A stretch of DNA of 64,000 nucleotides from Thiotrichales bacterium. Lineage in GTDB: Bacteria > Pseudomonadota > Gammaproteobacteria > Beggiatoales > Beggiatoaceae. Location of the stretch: positions 184,161-248,160 of the forward strand of contig JADGDE010000005.1 of NCBI GenBank assembly GCA_016745035.1, in the 5' to 3' direction. How positions within the stretch are numbered: position 1 is the stretch's first letter; the number at the start of each line of letters is the position of its first letter. The notes beneath the pieces are model-generated. The model saw only the letters and a list, made by a program, of their open reading frames with translations, was not told the origin of the DNA and did not search any database. A program made the position numbers and the translations under genes. Positions 36,249 through 45,480 of the stretch are shown here, in pieces.

Positions 36249-36598
36249 AAATGTCTCGCTTGCAGCAACAATGCTAACCAAGACAATAACAAGCTCATGC
36301 CACCGATGGGCGTGAGCATTGCCAAGCTTTGCCATGCTGTAAAACTTAACAGCAATAAGCTGCCGGAAAATAAGATGGTTCCAATAATAAAACCCAAGGC
36401 AATGCCTTTAAGTTTCAACTGCGAACACTGAGCTTGTAGACTACTGAGTCCTAACAGTGCCAAGCCATGATAAAACAAGTAATCTTTGGCTTTATGTAAA
36501 CGACTGCTATCAAACTCAAGCCCCATATGCGCACTGCTTGCGCCAATAATAATGGCACAAACAACGAATAATGCTGCAAAACTCAGCATCAAACGCAT
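36245..36598 (-). CDS. DUF423 family inner-membrane protein (YgdD-like)
   Basis: 117 residues with four membrane helices. Family features: an N-terminal GASSAHMGLE, YLFYHGLALLGLS in helix 2 and the glycine-rich LTPIGGMSLLLSWLALL in helix 4. Function unknown across bacteria. It starts 3 bases after the pilin stop and overlaps the next start, placing it second in a five-gene cluster. Confidence 0.85.
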   Translation of the reverse strand: MRLMLSFAALFVVCAIIIGASSAHMGLEFDSSRLHKAKDYLFYHGLALLGLSSLQAQCSQLKLKGIALGFIIGTILFSGSLLLLSFTAWQSLAMLTPIGGMSLLLSWLALLLQARHL

Positions 36599-36601
36599 AA
36601 A

Positions 36602-37069
36602 CTACCAACAATCAGAACTGGGATCACCGGAGGAATCATAGCTGGTTTTACGATTACGCGAGTCAATGCTAAAGCTTGCACAAATGGTATCTTCAGCTTG
36701 AGCGCCATTGCTAGCAATCGTTGCGGTAATTTGGAAGCTGGTGACAATATCGTTAGTCGAGCCAGGGCCCGCTGTCAAAATATAATAGCCCTCTATACTC
36801 GTCGCCTTAGCATTATCTTGGCGGCAAACCCCTTTTGTATGACAATTAATCGCGCCATCACCAATCAGTGTCGCTGCATAACGGTTACCATTTTCGACAT
36901 AAAAGGTTTCTTGTAATTGTGCCAAAGTGACTAAAGCCGTTTTTGCATCGGTACGTCTGGTTTTTTGCATTTGTTCCAGATAGGCTGGAATGGCAAAGAC
37001 CATAATAGCCCCAATAATTCCAACCACAATCATTAATTCGATTAAGGTAAAACCTCTATTACGTTGCAT
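36602..37069 (-). CDS. Type IV pilin-like protein, PilE family
   Basis: 155 residues from ATG 37069. AAGGAG lies 6 bases before it, too close to the alternative ATG at 37072. The leader MQRNRG is followed by FTLIELMIVVGIIGAIMVFAIPAY with the +5 glutamate. The globular part has the PilE/minor pilin layout QKTRRTDAKTALVTLAQLQETFYVENGNRYA and a C-terminal disulfide pair (ICASFSIDSRNRKTSY ... SDCW). Probably a minor pilin or pilin-like subunit of type IV pili. First gene of the cluster that continues through DUF423 and the M50 protease. Confidence 0.85.
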   Translation of the reverse strand: MQRNRGFTLIELMIVVGIIGAIMVFAIPAYLEQMQKTRRTDAKTALVTLAQLQETFYVENGNRYAATLIGDGAINCHTKGVCRQDNAKATSIEGYYILTAGPGSTNDIVTSFQITATIASNGAQAEDTICASFSIDSRNRKTSYDSSGDPSSDCW

Positions 37070-37093
37070 CATCAACTCCTTAAGTATGAGTAA

Positions 37094-37118
37094 AACCCAA
37101 GCAATTGATGCCTGGGTT
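37094..37118 (-). terminator. Terminator after the porin gene
   Basis: A 10-bp stem with one mismatch (AACCCAGGCA / TGCTTGGGTT on the minus strand) is followed by TTTAC. It lies 13 bases past the porin stop and would separate it from the pilin cluster. Confidence 0.6.
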
Positions 37119-37130
37119 AAGGCTTAAGCT

Positions 37131-38165
37131 TTAAAAGCGTTTTGAGATACCAGAGGCAATAATTTGTTGATCACGGACATCATTTTGGCTATTGGTGTGA
37201 CGATAACCAATATATGCCTTGGTTTTATTACTGAAGTGATATTGTACGCCTAAGGCATAGCTTAAAGCGTCCTCATTATCAACTTTGGATAAAAATTTCG
37301 CAATCCAGCCTGCATAAGTGATATTGCCTGTACGATAAGCGGCACTGGTATAGAGGTATTGGGCATCAGCACTGTTATCATACGTACCAAAATCAGCATG
37401 TTCATACTGAGCGGTTAAATTTAACCCCCCAATACGATAATTGCCGCCGAGTTTAATATTGCTGGTTTTTTCAGGATCTGGTTTATAATCAGCATCAATA
37501 CCCGTTAAGACCACACTCCAGGTCTTAGTTTTATAACGTGCTGAGGCAATCCATGCTCTATCAGTCCCTTTGTAGGGGTCCATCAAAGCTTGAACACGGA
37601 TATTAATACCATCACCTGCTCTTTTGCCTGAATCATAGCCAAGTTCGACTAAATCATTAACCCCGCCGCTGTGGGTTAAATCCCCGGTTGGGTTTTGTTT
37701 TCTACCTTCAGCCGTGCGATAGACACCGCCTGTCATACCGCCACCTAGAATACGTCCTTCTAAAGAGGTAGAAACCCAAGGGTCAAGGTAAAGTCCGGTT
37801 TTCTTATAAGTCGTTGGCATCCGACCACCACGTAAATGGGTATGATTGACTTTAATACCAACGGCCGATTCACGATTAGTTAAGCCTCTGTCATGCATGG
37901 TAGAGAAAGGCAAGGATAAACGGGCAAAGGCAACCATATTGTCGCCAATTTTATCTTGGATGGTAAACGTGAGGTTGTTAGGACCGCCGACAGGAGCACC
38001 AAAAACATCATGCGTTCCTGTGACCCAATCGGAATTGGTTCCGGTTTTAGTGGTATGGATTTCGGCTTGAATATTACCTGTGATGATTAATTCAGCCATT
38101 GTAACGGGAGCACTGCAAGCTAATAGGCCAGCCACAGCAAAGCGTAACATGGTATTTTTACCCAT
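37131..38165 (-). CDS. Outer-membrane porin (Gram-negative general porin family)
   Basis: 344 residues. Signal peptide MGKNTMLRFAVAGLLACSAPVTMA, then alternating beta strands beginning LIITGNIQAEIHTT and ending in the outer-membrane insertion signal with terminal F (IIASGISKRF). Typical porin elements: FTIQDKIGDNMVAFARLSLPF near strand 2-3, WSVVLTGIDADYKP, YRIGGLNLTAQYEHADFG and SYALGVQYHFSNKTKAYIGYRH. It allows diffusion of small solutes. TTTGGAGAA precedes the start. Monocistronic. Confidence 0.85.
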   Translation of the reverse strand: MGKNTMLRFAVAGLLACSAPVTMAELIITGNIQAEIHTTKTGTNSDWVTGTHDVFGAPVGGPNNLTFTIQDKIGDNMVAFARLSLPFSTMHDRGLTNRESAVGIKVNHTHLRGGRMPTTYKKTGLYLDPWVSTSLEGRILGGGMTGGVYRTAEGRKQNPTGDLTHSGGVNDLVELGYDSGKRAGDGINIRVQALMDPYKGTDRAWIASARYKTKTWSVVLTGIDADYKPDPEKTSNIKLGGNYRIGGLNLTAQYEHADFGTYDNSADAQYLYTSAAYRTGNITYAGWIAKFLSKVDNEDALSYALGVQYHFSNKTKAYIGYRHTNSQNDVRDQQIIASGISKRF

Positions 38166-38320
38166 GAGTTTAATTCTCCAAAGTTATTTTTGTTTCTTTT
38201 ATTGCTGCTAACCTAAAGCCAACAAGCTTAAACCTTAGAGTCTAATAGAAAAGTAGTTTAGATTGAAGTAATTTATTTACTTCAAGCTTTTTATATTCCA
38301 TTAATGCTCAGGTAATAGAT

Positions 38321-39406
38321 TTACGTGACTGCAAAAGCAATAGGCTGGGTCAACACGGCATAATCAACCCCCGCTTCATGGCATTGATAACCGATAAAAA
38401 TATAAGCCTGACGATTTTTGCTCGATAATGCCTCTGGGGCATGAATTTGACCTAAGTTAAACTCCATATCGCCAGCGACAATCGTGGTTGCTGATGTGTA
38501 GGCAAGCATATTAGCTATTTCAAGCCCACCATTGGCATCAAAATTCACACCTTGCCAAGGATGCCATTCCCCCTCAATACATTGCTGCCACAGCATATGG
38601 CTCAAATCGTTATGCTGTTCTTTATCTAGCCAACCGATAACGGCAATATAATTGCCCGCTTTGCCAGCATCACGGGGGTCAGGATCCATGTGTAACTTCA
38701 CGGATAAAGGACTACCAGAGGGGATTTCACCGCGACGGCTTAAGCTGGGTTTAAATTGCGTAGCGGTGATTTGACGTTGGGGGTGGTTAATCAACATCGC
38801 GTTATTGCTAGGCGTGATTTCATGCTCTAAAGGAGCCGCATCAATGCCATCGACATCACTAGAGCGCCCCCCTGCCCAAGGGCGTTGCCCACGCCAAAGA
38901 TTATACATAGCACTGTCGGTCACCAACATGCTGATATTCAGCTGTTCTAAAGCCAAAGGCTGAGCTTCTAAGGGGTTATAGCAATAGCAATAAACATAAC
39001 GTGGCTCGGTTGCTGGGGCATTGATAGGACTGCCATTCCCATAAATTTGTAAACTCAGATCCGCATTTAAGGGCTGCAAGTCACTAAAATAAATCCGCCC
39101 ATCACCAAAAGCACCCGATGTGCGTTTAGCAGGATAACTGAGATATTCGCCCGCATCATAAGCACAAGCACGGATAGCCGCTTTGCTATTGGCATTGTCA
39201 CTTGCCGGGATGGCTTCGATGTTTGCCGAGGCAACACCGGGGGGAATTAAGACTTGAATACGCACCGTTTGCCCAGCTTGAATGGCACGTAAGCTGGGTA
39301 ATTCATCAGGGGTATAGCCTTTTGAAATGAAGAGCTTGGGTGCATTGGCAACAGGGTAATTTGTCGCGTCGATCGCAGGCAAGATAACATCATAATCCCA
39401 AGGCAT
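38321..39406 (-). CDS. Protein of unknown function divergent from the phosphoesterase-STAND gene
   Basis: 361 residues from ATG 39406, which has a perfect AGGAGG 7 bases upstream. No signal peptide and no membrane segment. The sequence looks beta-rich, with an N-terminal LFISKGYTPDELPSLRAIQAGQTVRIQVLIPPG and cysteines in YVYCYCYNP and QCHEAGVDYA. No recognised family. It faces the immune-like gene at 39619 across a 212-base divergent promoter region, so a link is possible but unproven. Confidence 0.55.
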   Translation of the reverse strand: MPWDYDVILPAIDATNYPVANAPKLFISKGYTPDELPSLRAIQAGQTVRIQVLIPPGVASANIEAIPASDNANSKAAIRACAYDAGEYLSYPAKRTSGAFGDGRIYFSDLQPLNADLSLQIYGNGSPINAPATEPRYVYCYCYNPLEAQPLALEQLNISMLVTDSAMYNLWRGQRPWAGGRSSDVDGIDAAPLEHEITPSNNAMLINHPQRQITATQFKPSLSRRGEIPSGSPLSVKLHMDPDPRDAGKAGNYIAVIGWLDKEQHNDLSHMLWQQCIEGEWHPWQGVNFDANGGLEIANMLAYTSATTIVAGDMEFNLGQIHAPEALSSKNRQAYIFIGYQCHEAGVDYAVLTQPIAFAVT

Positions 39407-39618
39407 TATTTTCCTCCTATAAAATGCGCTACCAGTTTGGCATCGGGCTGCCAGAGGCAACACCGGTGACAGTATAATGCTTGGCTTGCCTGATTACAAA
39501 AAGAGAGGCTTATATTTCCTTCTTGTATTTCTCTTTTACAACTTTAGCGTCTTTTGCCTGAAATAGCGTGTGACTATGCTAGAATTTCCAAGTTACTCAC
39601 CACCTGAGCGCTACGCTG

Positions 39619-42600
39619 ATGTCTACTGTTTTACGCTATCTTCACCTTTCTGATTTTCACTTCAGCGCTGGCGATATGACAGGCACAGACTGGACGGCAG
39701 AGCGCTTGAAACAAGACACGGTTAATAGCTCGCTGCTGGCATTTCTTGCCCAAGAACTCGAAGGCAAGCCCCTAGATTTTATTATTATCAGCGGCGACAT
39801 TGCCTACGGCGGCAAGCGCGAAGAATACGCGGTAGCAGCAAAGTTTTTCCAGCGCTTGGCAGAGATGACCCAAGTGCCAGCCAAGCGCTTTTATCCGGTG
39901 GCGGGCAACCATGATGTCAACCGTGCCAGCGTAACGCGGATGCACCGCAAGCTGTACCGCTTTGATGACCAAGACGACATTGCCGATATTCTCGCCGACC
40001 GTGATTTTTTCCCGCAAATCCTGCGCAAATTCGGCGAGTTTAATGATTTTGCCGAGACAATCATGGGGCGGCGGCATTACAGCGACACGATTTATCACCT
40101 CACCGAAGTCTTGGATTTGGACAAAGGCGGCAAGCCGCTGAAAATTAACTTGCTGGGGCTGAACTCTGCCTTGTTTGCCGGATTTGATGGCGATGAAGAA
40201 CAAGGACTGGCGCTGGGCTTGGTGCAAGTGGACAAAGCACTGGCGCAGATGGCCGAAGAGGCGCAGTTGTCGATTGGCTTTTTTCATCATCCCTTTAGCA
40301 GCTTGCACCCTGAGGACGAGGTCTGCGGCAACCGCCTTAAGCACAAGCTGGATTTGATTCTACACGGGCATGTGCATCAAGCCAGCAGCGCGGCGGAACA
40401 CAGCGGCGCGGGAGCGGCGGTGTTGTTGGGGGCAGGGGCGGCCTATGAAAGTCGCAGCAGCCGCAATGGTTTTAATTTGGTGGAAATTGACCTCAGCAGC
40501 GGTGCAGGGATGGCGAGCTTTTTTAAATACTTGCCACAGTATCATTGTTGGAATCGGGACAATGATGTTTGTCCGCATGAGAGCGATGGGGTGTTTAAGT
40601 TTCAAGTGAAAGCTTTGCAGGGGGTTGTGGCGGCGGAAAAAAGACCTGAGAGCTTTTCAAAACCTACCAGCGCTGAGCCGATGTCTGTCCACCTGATTCA
40701 CGATTACTTGCTGCCTGCCGATTTCACTGGTCGCGATGTCGAACGCCAAGACCTCAAGGACTTTTTGCACGGCAACAGCGAACGCCAAAGCAGCGTGACT
40801 GCCATTTGTGCGCTCGGTGGCATGGGCAAATCTTGCTTGGCACGGCGGGTGTTGGAAGATTTAAACAGACCCGAAACCGATACCGACAATCCCCAGCGCG
40901 GGGCTGTTGCGCCTTATCAAGCCGCCGTCTGGTTTTCTTTCTACGAAGCCCGTACCGAAGATGAAGCCTATGCCTTTCGTGAAATCCTCAGCCGTTTATC
41001 GCCTGCTGGGGCAGATGCACCAGCAGAGAAAGAAGGCGCGGCGCTGAGCAAACACCTGCGCAATCAGCTGTGTCGTTATTTGGATAAACAGGCTGTGCTG
41101 TTGGTATTGGATGGGCTGGAAGTCATCCAACACAGCGATGACCCACAGAGTCCGCATTATGGGCAAATCGAGGACAATTACAAAGAAACCCTGCAACTGA
41201 TTCGGCATTGTTGCAATCAAATCCGCAGCCGGATGCTGATTACCACCCGCGTGTCGCTGAGCAATCTGGAAGGGGCGGCGCGTTATGAGGAATTGCTGTT
41301 GCCCGTCTTATCGCTGGAGGAGGCGGCGGCCTATTTGGCTAAGTTGGGGGTCAGCGGTGATAGTAAAGATTTGCGGCATTGTGCCGAATTGTTTGGCGGG
41401 CATCCGCTGTGTTTGCGGGCGGCGGGGAAACAAATGCAGCGGCGGCGCATTCCAGCAACTGAGGTGGAAGCGTTGGTGGGCAATCCTGACTTATTCAAGC
41501 GCAGCAGCGAAGGCGAGCGGGTGGCGAAAATTGTTGATACCCACCGTGCGGAATTGAGTGAAGAGCAAGAATATTTTCTGCAAATGCTTAGCATTCACCC
41601 GCGTTCGGTGACGCAGCGGCACTTCTCGGCTTTGGTGCAGGGGTTTGCTGAGGCAGAACGCGATGCGCGTTGGGTACAGGATGACATTATTTATCCATTG
41701 GAAACCCGTGGCTTGATTGAAGTTTTGCTTGGAGCAAAACTCGGAGAGGAAGCCTACAACGCCCATCCTTTGATGAAATTGGCTTTTGCTAACTGGCTCA
41801 ATCCAGCGGATAAGCACAAGGCGCATGAGCAATGGGCAAAGGCGGCAAAGGCTTCGCCTGTGCTGACGGGGTGGCCAAGCAATGCCAATAGTCTGGAAGC
41901 TTTGCAGCCTTGGTTGGATGTGATTGAGCATTATCTTGAGGCGCGAGATTGGGCGGCGGCTTGGGAGATTTATCGTGGTCGAGGGGTAGATAACAGATTA
42001 ATGGAATTGGCGTATTTCCAACGCTTGCGGGCGTTGGGTTTGCGCTTTGAACAGGCTTTGATGCAGGGCTGGGAGTTGGCGGCTGGGCAGCAAATATTTT
42101 TGTATGAATATTTGGGACAGGCTTGTGGTGGCTTATCACTGCAAGAAGAAGATTTAACGTATAGGAAAAAACAGTTTGCTGCCGCTGAGGCTAGTGGTAA
42201 TGCGGATAATATTGTCGTGGACGGTGCAATTTTGGCGGAAAGCCATGCGGGTTTAGGGCATATCAAACCCGCGAAAGAAGTCTTGGCACAGATTCAAGCA
42301 CAAGCTGAGGCTTTATCATCAGGTGTTGCGAAGCATATCTATCAAAGTGCACAAGCCAAAACTGCTTTGTTTGCTGGCGATTATACTCAAGCCATCGCCT
42401 TGTATGAAGCCGTTGTAAAAGATGAAGACGATACTCACAACGATATTCTTTTTCGCTACTTCCTCGGCGAAACCCAAACCCGTGCCGCTTTGCTGCCTGC
42501 CGCTGAGCAAAGTCTGCACATTGCTTTACAAGCAGCAGAACAACAGCACATCACCAGATTAATTCCAGAAATTCTTCAAAGACTGACGTGGTTAGCTCTA

Positions 42601-42948
42601 AAACAAAATCAACTGAACAAAGCCCGCACCTACAACGACCGCCGCACCGCACTGAAAAAATCACTGGATTTACCCGGACAAGGAGACGATGGATTCCTAC
42701 TGATATCCGAAGGCGCATACGCCCAAGCCCTGAGCCAAGCTCAAGCCGAATTAGAACGCATCCGCGCAGAAGGGCTAGATAAAGCAAATGAAATTCACAA
42801 GCTACTCATTCTCAGCCAAGCCCAACACGGCTTAGGCGATAGCCCAGCTGCTAAAGAGAGTTGCCAACAAGCCCGAGATTTGATGACAGAAACAGGTTGT
42901 TGGCAGTGCAAAGACTGGCTAGCAGAGACCGAAGCGCTGTTTGATTAA
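39619..42948 (+). CDS. Metallophosphoesterase-STAND NTPase-TPR fusion, candidate antiviral NLR-like protein
   Basis: 1109 residues in three parts. Residues 1-320: calcineurin-like phosphoesterase with all metal motifs, LSDFH (D12, H14), SGD (D60), GNHD (96-99), FHH (223-224) and GHVH (250-253). Residues about 365-740: STAND/NB-ARC-type NTPase with the FTGRD entry motif (369-373), Walker A GGMGKS (400-405), Walker B LLVLDGLE, the TTR sensor (542-544) and a winged-helix region with AHPLMKLAF. Residues about 760-1109: TPR-like helical repeats (GDYTQAIALYEAVV, GAYAQALSQAQAEL). The layout effector-NTPase-repeat sensor is that of Avs/bacterial NLR defence proteins. By analogy the repeats sense a phage or danger signal, the NTPase oligomerises and the phosphoesterase destroys nucleotides or nucleic acids. 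Base composition is richer in G and C than around it, suggesting transfer. Confidence 0.82.
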   Translation: MSTVLRYLHLSDFHFSAGDMTGTDWTAERLKQDTVNSSLLAFLAQELEGKPLDFIIISGDIAYGGKREEYAVAAKFFQRLAEMTQVPAKRFYPVAGNHDVNRASVTRMHRKLYRFDDQDDIADILADRDFFPQILRKFGEFNDFAETIMGRRHYSDTIYHLTEVLDLDKGGKPLKINLLGLNSALFAGFDGDEEQGLALGLVQVDKALAQMAEEAQLSIGFFHHPFSSLHPEDEVCGNRLKHKLDLILHGHVHQASSAAEHSGAGAAVLLGAGAAYESRSSRNGFNLVEIDLSSGAGMASFFKYLPQYHCWNRDNDVCPHESDGVFKFQVKALQGVVAAEKRPESFSKPTSAEPMSVHLIHDYLLPADFTGRDVERQDLKDFLHGNSERQSSVTAICALGGMGKSCLARRVLEDLNRPETDTDNPQRGAVAPYQAAVWFSFYEARTEDEAYAFREILSRLSPAGADAPAEKEGAALSKHLRNQLCRYLDKQAVLLVLDGLEVIQHSDDPQSPHYGQIEDNYKETLQLIRHCCNQIRSRMLITTRVSLSNLEGAARYEELLLPVLSLEEAAAYLAKLGVSGDSKDLRHCAELFGGHPLCLRAAGKQMQRRRIPATEVEALVGNPDLFKRSSEGERVAKIVDTHRAELSEEQEYFLQMLSIHPRSVTQRHFSALVQGFAEAERDARWVQDDIIYPLETRGLIEVLLGAKLGEEAYNAHPLMKLAFANWLNPADKHKAHEQWAKAAKASPVLTGWPSNANSLEALQPWLDVIEHYLEARDWAAAWEIYRGRGVDNRLMELAYFQRLRALGLRFEQALMQGWELAAGQQIFLYEYLGQACGGLSLQEEDLTYRKKQFAAAEASGNADNIVVDGAILAESHAGLGHIKPAKEVLAQIQAQAEALSSGVAKHIYQSAQAKTALFAGDYTQAIALYEAVVKDEDDTHNDILFRYFLGETQTRAALLPAAEQSLHIALQAAEQQHITRLIPEILQRLTWLALKQNQLNKARTYNDRRTALKKSLDLPGQGDDGFLLISEGAYAQALSQAQAELERIRAEGLDKANEIHKLLILSQAQHGLGDSPAAKESCQQARDLMTETGCWQCKDWLAETEALFD

Positions 42949-43005
42949 GACAACACCCCAACAAGGGATGTTATCTTTTAGTGTCTTTATCCGAGTGTTA
43001 TTGAG

Positions 43006-43185
43006 CTAACGCCCACGCCCGCCGCGTTTACGTTCACCAGCCCCTGATACATGATTAAACGGGACATTGAGACAACCAGGGCAGTGGTATTGCCAAGCCT
43101 ATTCAATCTTAGGACAAACTGACAGCAATACGGCTTTTTATGATAAGCGCGGCATTTTCATGGCGAAAAATGACGCATTGGGCAT
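43006..43185 (-). pseudogene. Possible relic of a zinc-ribbon protein gene
   Basis: On the minus strand one frame reads MPNASFFAMKMPRLS, stop, KAVLLSVCPKIE, stop, AWQYHCPGCLNVPFNHVSG and ends in a basic GERKRGGRGR tail before TAG at 43006-43008. CP and CPGC pairs look like a zinc ribbon and the tail looks natural, but two in-frame stops break it. The rest of the 42949-43264 gap contains only the hairpin listed next. Confidence 0.3.
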
Positions 43186-43224
43186 TGCTTGATGAGGAAA
43201 ATGAGATGCATCCGTGTTGCTATC

Positions 43225-43258
43225 AACACAGGTGGCTTTGGATAAAGCCACCTGTGTT
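43225..43258. terminator. Long perfect hairpin between convergent genes
   Basis: AACACAGGTGGCTTT / AAAGCCACCTGTGTT is a perfect 15-bp stem with a 4-base loop, 7 bases beyond the ccoG stop and facing the STAND gene. T runs are poor on both sides, but position and strength suggest a bidirectional terminator. Confidence 0.65.
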
Positions 43259-43264
43259 TAGACA

Positions 43265-44683
43265 TTAACGCCCGGCGACAGGTCCCATGAAGCGTCCTTC
43301 TTCGGTCACGGTCAATTTAGGGTCGTCAATGGCGGTGAGGGTAAAGTTCATTTCACTGCTGCGGGTTTTAATCACAGCCGGATCAACTTCTACCCGCGCT
43401 GAGATTTCTAGCACTTCGCCGCTATCGACTTCGATTTTATCGACATCGAGTTTCAACTCGGCGTTTTCCATGCCTTCAATACTCAAGCTATACACATGGG
43501 GTTTTTGATCCATGTTCAAGAGTTTAAGGGTGTAGACGTTTTGAATCATGCCCATACCGGTTTCACGGAATAAGGTATTACGGTCACGAATCACATCCAA
43601 AGCGATGGGGTCGCGGTTAATAATCGCGGCAAAAACCGACACCGTGAGGGCAATTAATAACAGCGCATAGACCAAAATCCGTGGGCGTAGGATATGGGTG
43701 TGTTTGCCTTCGAGGCGGTTGAGGGTGGTGTATTTAACCAAACCGCGAGGATATTGCATTTTATCCATGACATCATCGCAGGCATCAATACAGGCCGAGC
43801 AGCCAATACATTGGTATTGTAGTCCGTCGCGAATATCAATCCCGGTGGGGCAGGCTTGGACACAAATACCACAATCAATACAGCTACCTAAGCCAGACTC
43901 TTTTGGATCCGTGCTGCGTTTACGTGCCCCGCGGGGTTCGCCACGTTTTTCATCATAAGAAATGATTAAGCTGTCCTCGTCAATCATGGCGCTTTGGAAG
44001 CGGGCATAAGGACACATATAGATACAAACTTGTTCACGTAACCAACCGGCGTTACCGTAGGTGGCAAAACCGTAAAAAATCACCCAAAACAGCGCCCAAC
44101 CGCCAATTTGCAGGGTAATGATGTCGGTGGTCAGTTCTTTAATCGGCATGAAATAGCCAACAAAGGTATAGCCGGTATAGAGCGAGAAGGCTATCCAGAC
44201 AAAGTGCTTGGTGGCTTTTATGCGGTATTTAGTAAAGTCCCAAGGACGTTTGTCGAGTTTCATTTGTTGTGGGCGCGCGCCTTCAATACGGCGCTCCATC
44301 CACAAAAATGCCTCGGTCCACACCGTTTGCGGGCAAGCGTAGCCACACCATAAGCGCCCGGCAAGGGCGGTAAAGAAAAACAGGGCAAAAGCGGCAAGGG
44401 CGAGCAAAGCGGTGAGATAAATCAGATCTTGTGGCCAAAAGACCATGCCAAAGATATAGAATTTACGCGCAGGCAAATCGAATAAGACCGCTTGCCGACC
44501 GCCCCATTCAATCCACGGCATAATGTAATAAATGCCTAAGAGGGTAAGCACACCAAACGTGCGCCAGCGTGCAAACAGGCCATGCACTTCACGCGGATAA
44601 ATTTTCTGACGCTTACTATACAGTTCCGTGTCTAGGGAATCAGGTTTGCCTTTAGGGGATTTGGCTGGTTTTTTGTCTTCCAT
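43265..44683 (-). CDS. ccoG: Cytochrome c oxidase accessory protein CcoG (FixG/RdxA)
   Basis: 472 residues. Polytopic iron-sulfur protein with five membrane helices, the CGYACPQTVWTE loop, two [4Fe-4S] clusters (CIDCGICVQACPTGIDIRDGL and CIGCSACIDACDDVM) and the C-terminal FixG Ig-like domain (YSLSIEGMENAELKLD). CcoG handles copper for assembly of cbb3-type oxidase, reducing Cu(II) at the inner membrane. The ccoNOPQ genes are not in the window. A small membrane-protein gene lies directly upstream in the same direction. Confidence 0.95.
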   Translation of the reverse strand: MEDKKPAKSPKGKPDSLDTELYSKRQKIYPREVHGLFARWRTFGVLTLLGIYYIMPWIEWGGRQAVLFDLPARKFYIFGMVFWPQDLIYLTALLALAAFALFFFTALAGRLWCGYACPQTVWTEAFLWMERRIEGARPQQMKLDKRPWDFTKYRIKATKHFVWIAFSLYTGYTFVGYFMPIKELTTDIITLQIGGWALFWVIFYGFATYGNAGWLREQVCIYMCPYARFQSAMIDEDSLIISYDEKRGEPRGARKRSTDPKESGLGSCIDCGICVQACPTGIDIRDGLQYQCIGCSACIDACDDVMDKMQYPRGLVKYTTLNRLEGKHTHILRPRILVYALLLIALTVSVFAAIINRDPIALDVIRDRNTLFRETGMGMIQNVYTLKLLNMDQKPHVYSLSIEGMENAELKLDVDKIEVDSGEVLEISARVEVDPAVIKTRSSEMNFTLTAIDDPKLTVTEEGRFMGPVAGR

Positions 44684-44695
44684 GACGAACTCCTT

Positions 44696-44947
44696 TTAAT
44701 CGTACTCGACATGAGATTTACAGGGATAAATAAAATATAAGGTTATTGCACTGCTCAAAGCGGTAATCAGCCATAAGAATAAGAAGCTAATGCTATAAAT
44801 CGCTAAGCGACTGATGTCATAGGTATAAAATAGGCTGAGGGGATCAATAATAGAAAACAATATGACACTTGCAACCACACTCACAATGAAAGCTGGCCAA
44901 AAAACGGCAGAAACTTTTTGAAAGGTGTGCATGTAGTCGGTTTCCAT
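44696..44947 (-). CDS. Small two-helix membrane protein upstream of ccoG
   Basis: 83 residues, or 78 from the internal ATG at 44932, which has GGAA upstream. Two hydrophobic helices (FWPAFIVSVVASVILFSIID and AIYSISFLFLWLITALSSAI) and a short charged tail with YPCKSHVEYD. It ends 12 bases before ccoG, so the two are probably co-transcribed and it may have a role in oxidase assembly, though no family is recognised. Confidence 0.6.
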   Translation of the reverse strand: METDYMHTFQKVSAVFWPAFIVSVVASVILFSIIDPLSLFYTYDISRLAIYSISFLFLWLITALSSAITLYFIYPCKSHVEYD

Positions 44948-45039
44948 TTAGAGTAGCGGTTAATAAGCAATAACCTCGAACCCCTAATTGTGCCTTAATT
45001 TAGACTGAGTATACAGCAAAAGCTTTTTATGGGCTTAGC

Positions 45040-45429
45040 TTAGCTAAGTTTTAAACCACGCAGCCAAACCCATGATAATAAGCCGCCAATGGCATAATAA
45101 GGGAAATCTAGCCACGCAAAATGGCTGCCCAAAATTAAGCGTCCCAATAGCTGTGAACGTAATTCTAATAACAGAGGTGTTTGCCACAATTGCAGGCATT
45201 CAAGCGCACAAGTCAACAAAAAAGCCCCCCAAACCCAATGCAATAAGCGTTGTTTAGGAAAGAGCAGGGCTAATAATAAAGCCCAACAAACCACATAAAA
45301 AATCCCATTACTATCATCATTGACCCATTGTTGATAGGGACCTTGATAAAATTTACTAAATAAACCCAAGGCTATAAAAAAAATTAATGAAAAAAATAAT
45401 TTTAATTGTTGAGATGAAAGTTTAAGCAT
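45040..45429 (-). CDS. DUF2809 family membrane protein
   Basis: 129 residues with four membrane helices. Family pattern: IALGLFSKF, DDSNGIFYVVCWALLLALLFP, TCALECLQLWQTPLLLELRS and LGSHFAWLDFPYYAIGGLLSWV. Function unknown. It stands between the ccoG pair and a family-A element, alone on its transcript. Confidence 0.8.
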   Translation of the reverse strand: MLKLSSQQLKLFFSLIFFIALGLFSKFYQGPYQQWVNDDSNGIFYVVCWALLLALLFPKQRLLHWVWGAFLLTCALECLQLWQTPLLLELRSQLLGRLILGSHFAWLDFPYYAIGGLLSWVWLRGLKLS

Positions 45430-45480
45430 AATAAAAATTCCATTGAGTGAATTGAATAGCGTCTATCAGATTGTCAATTT

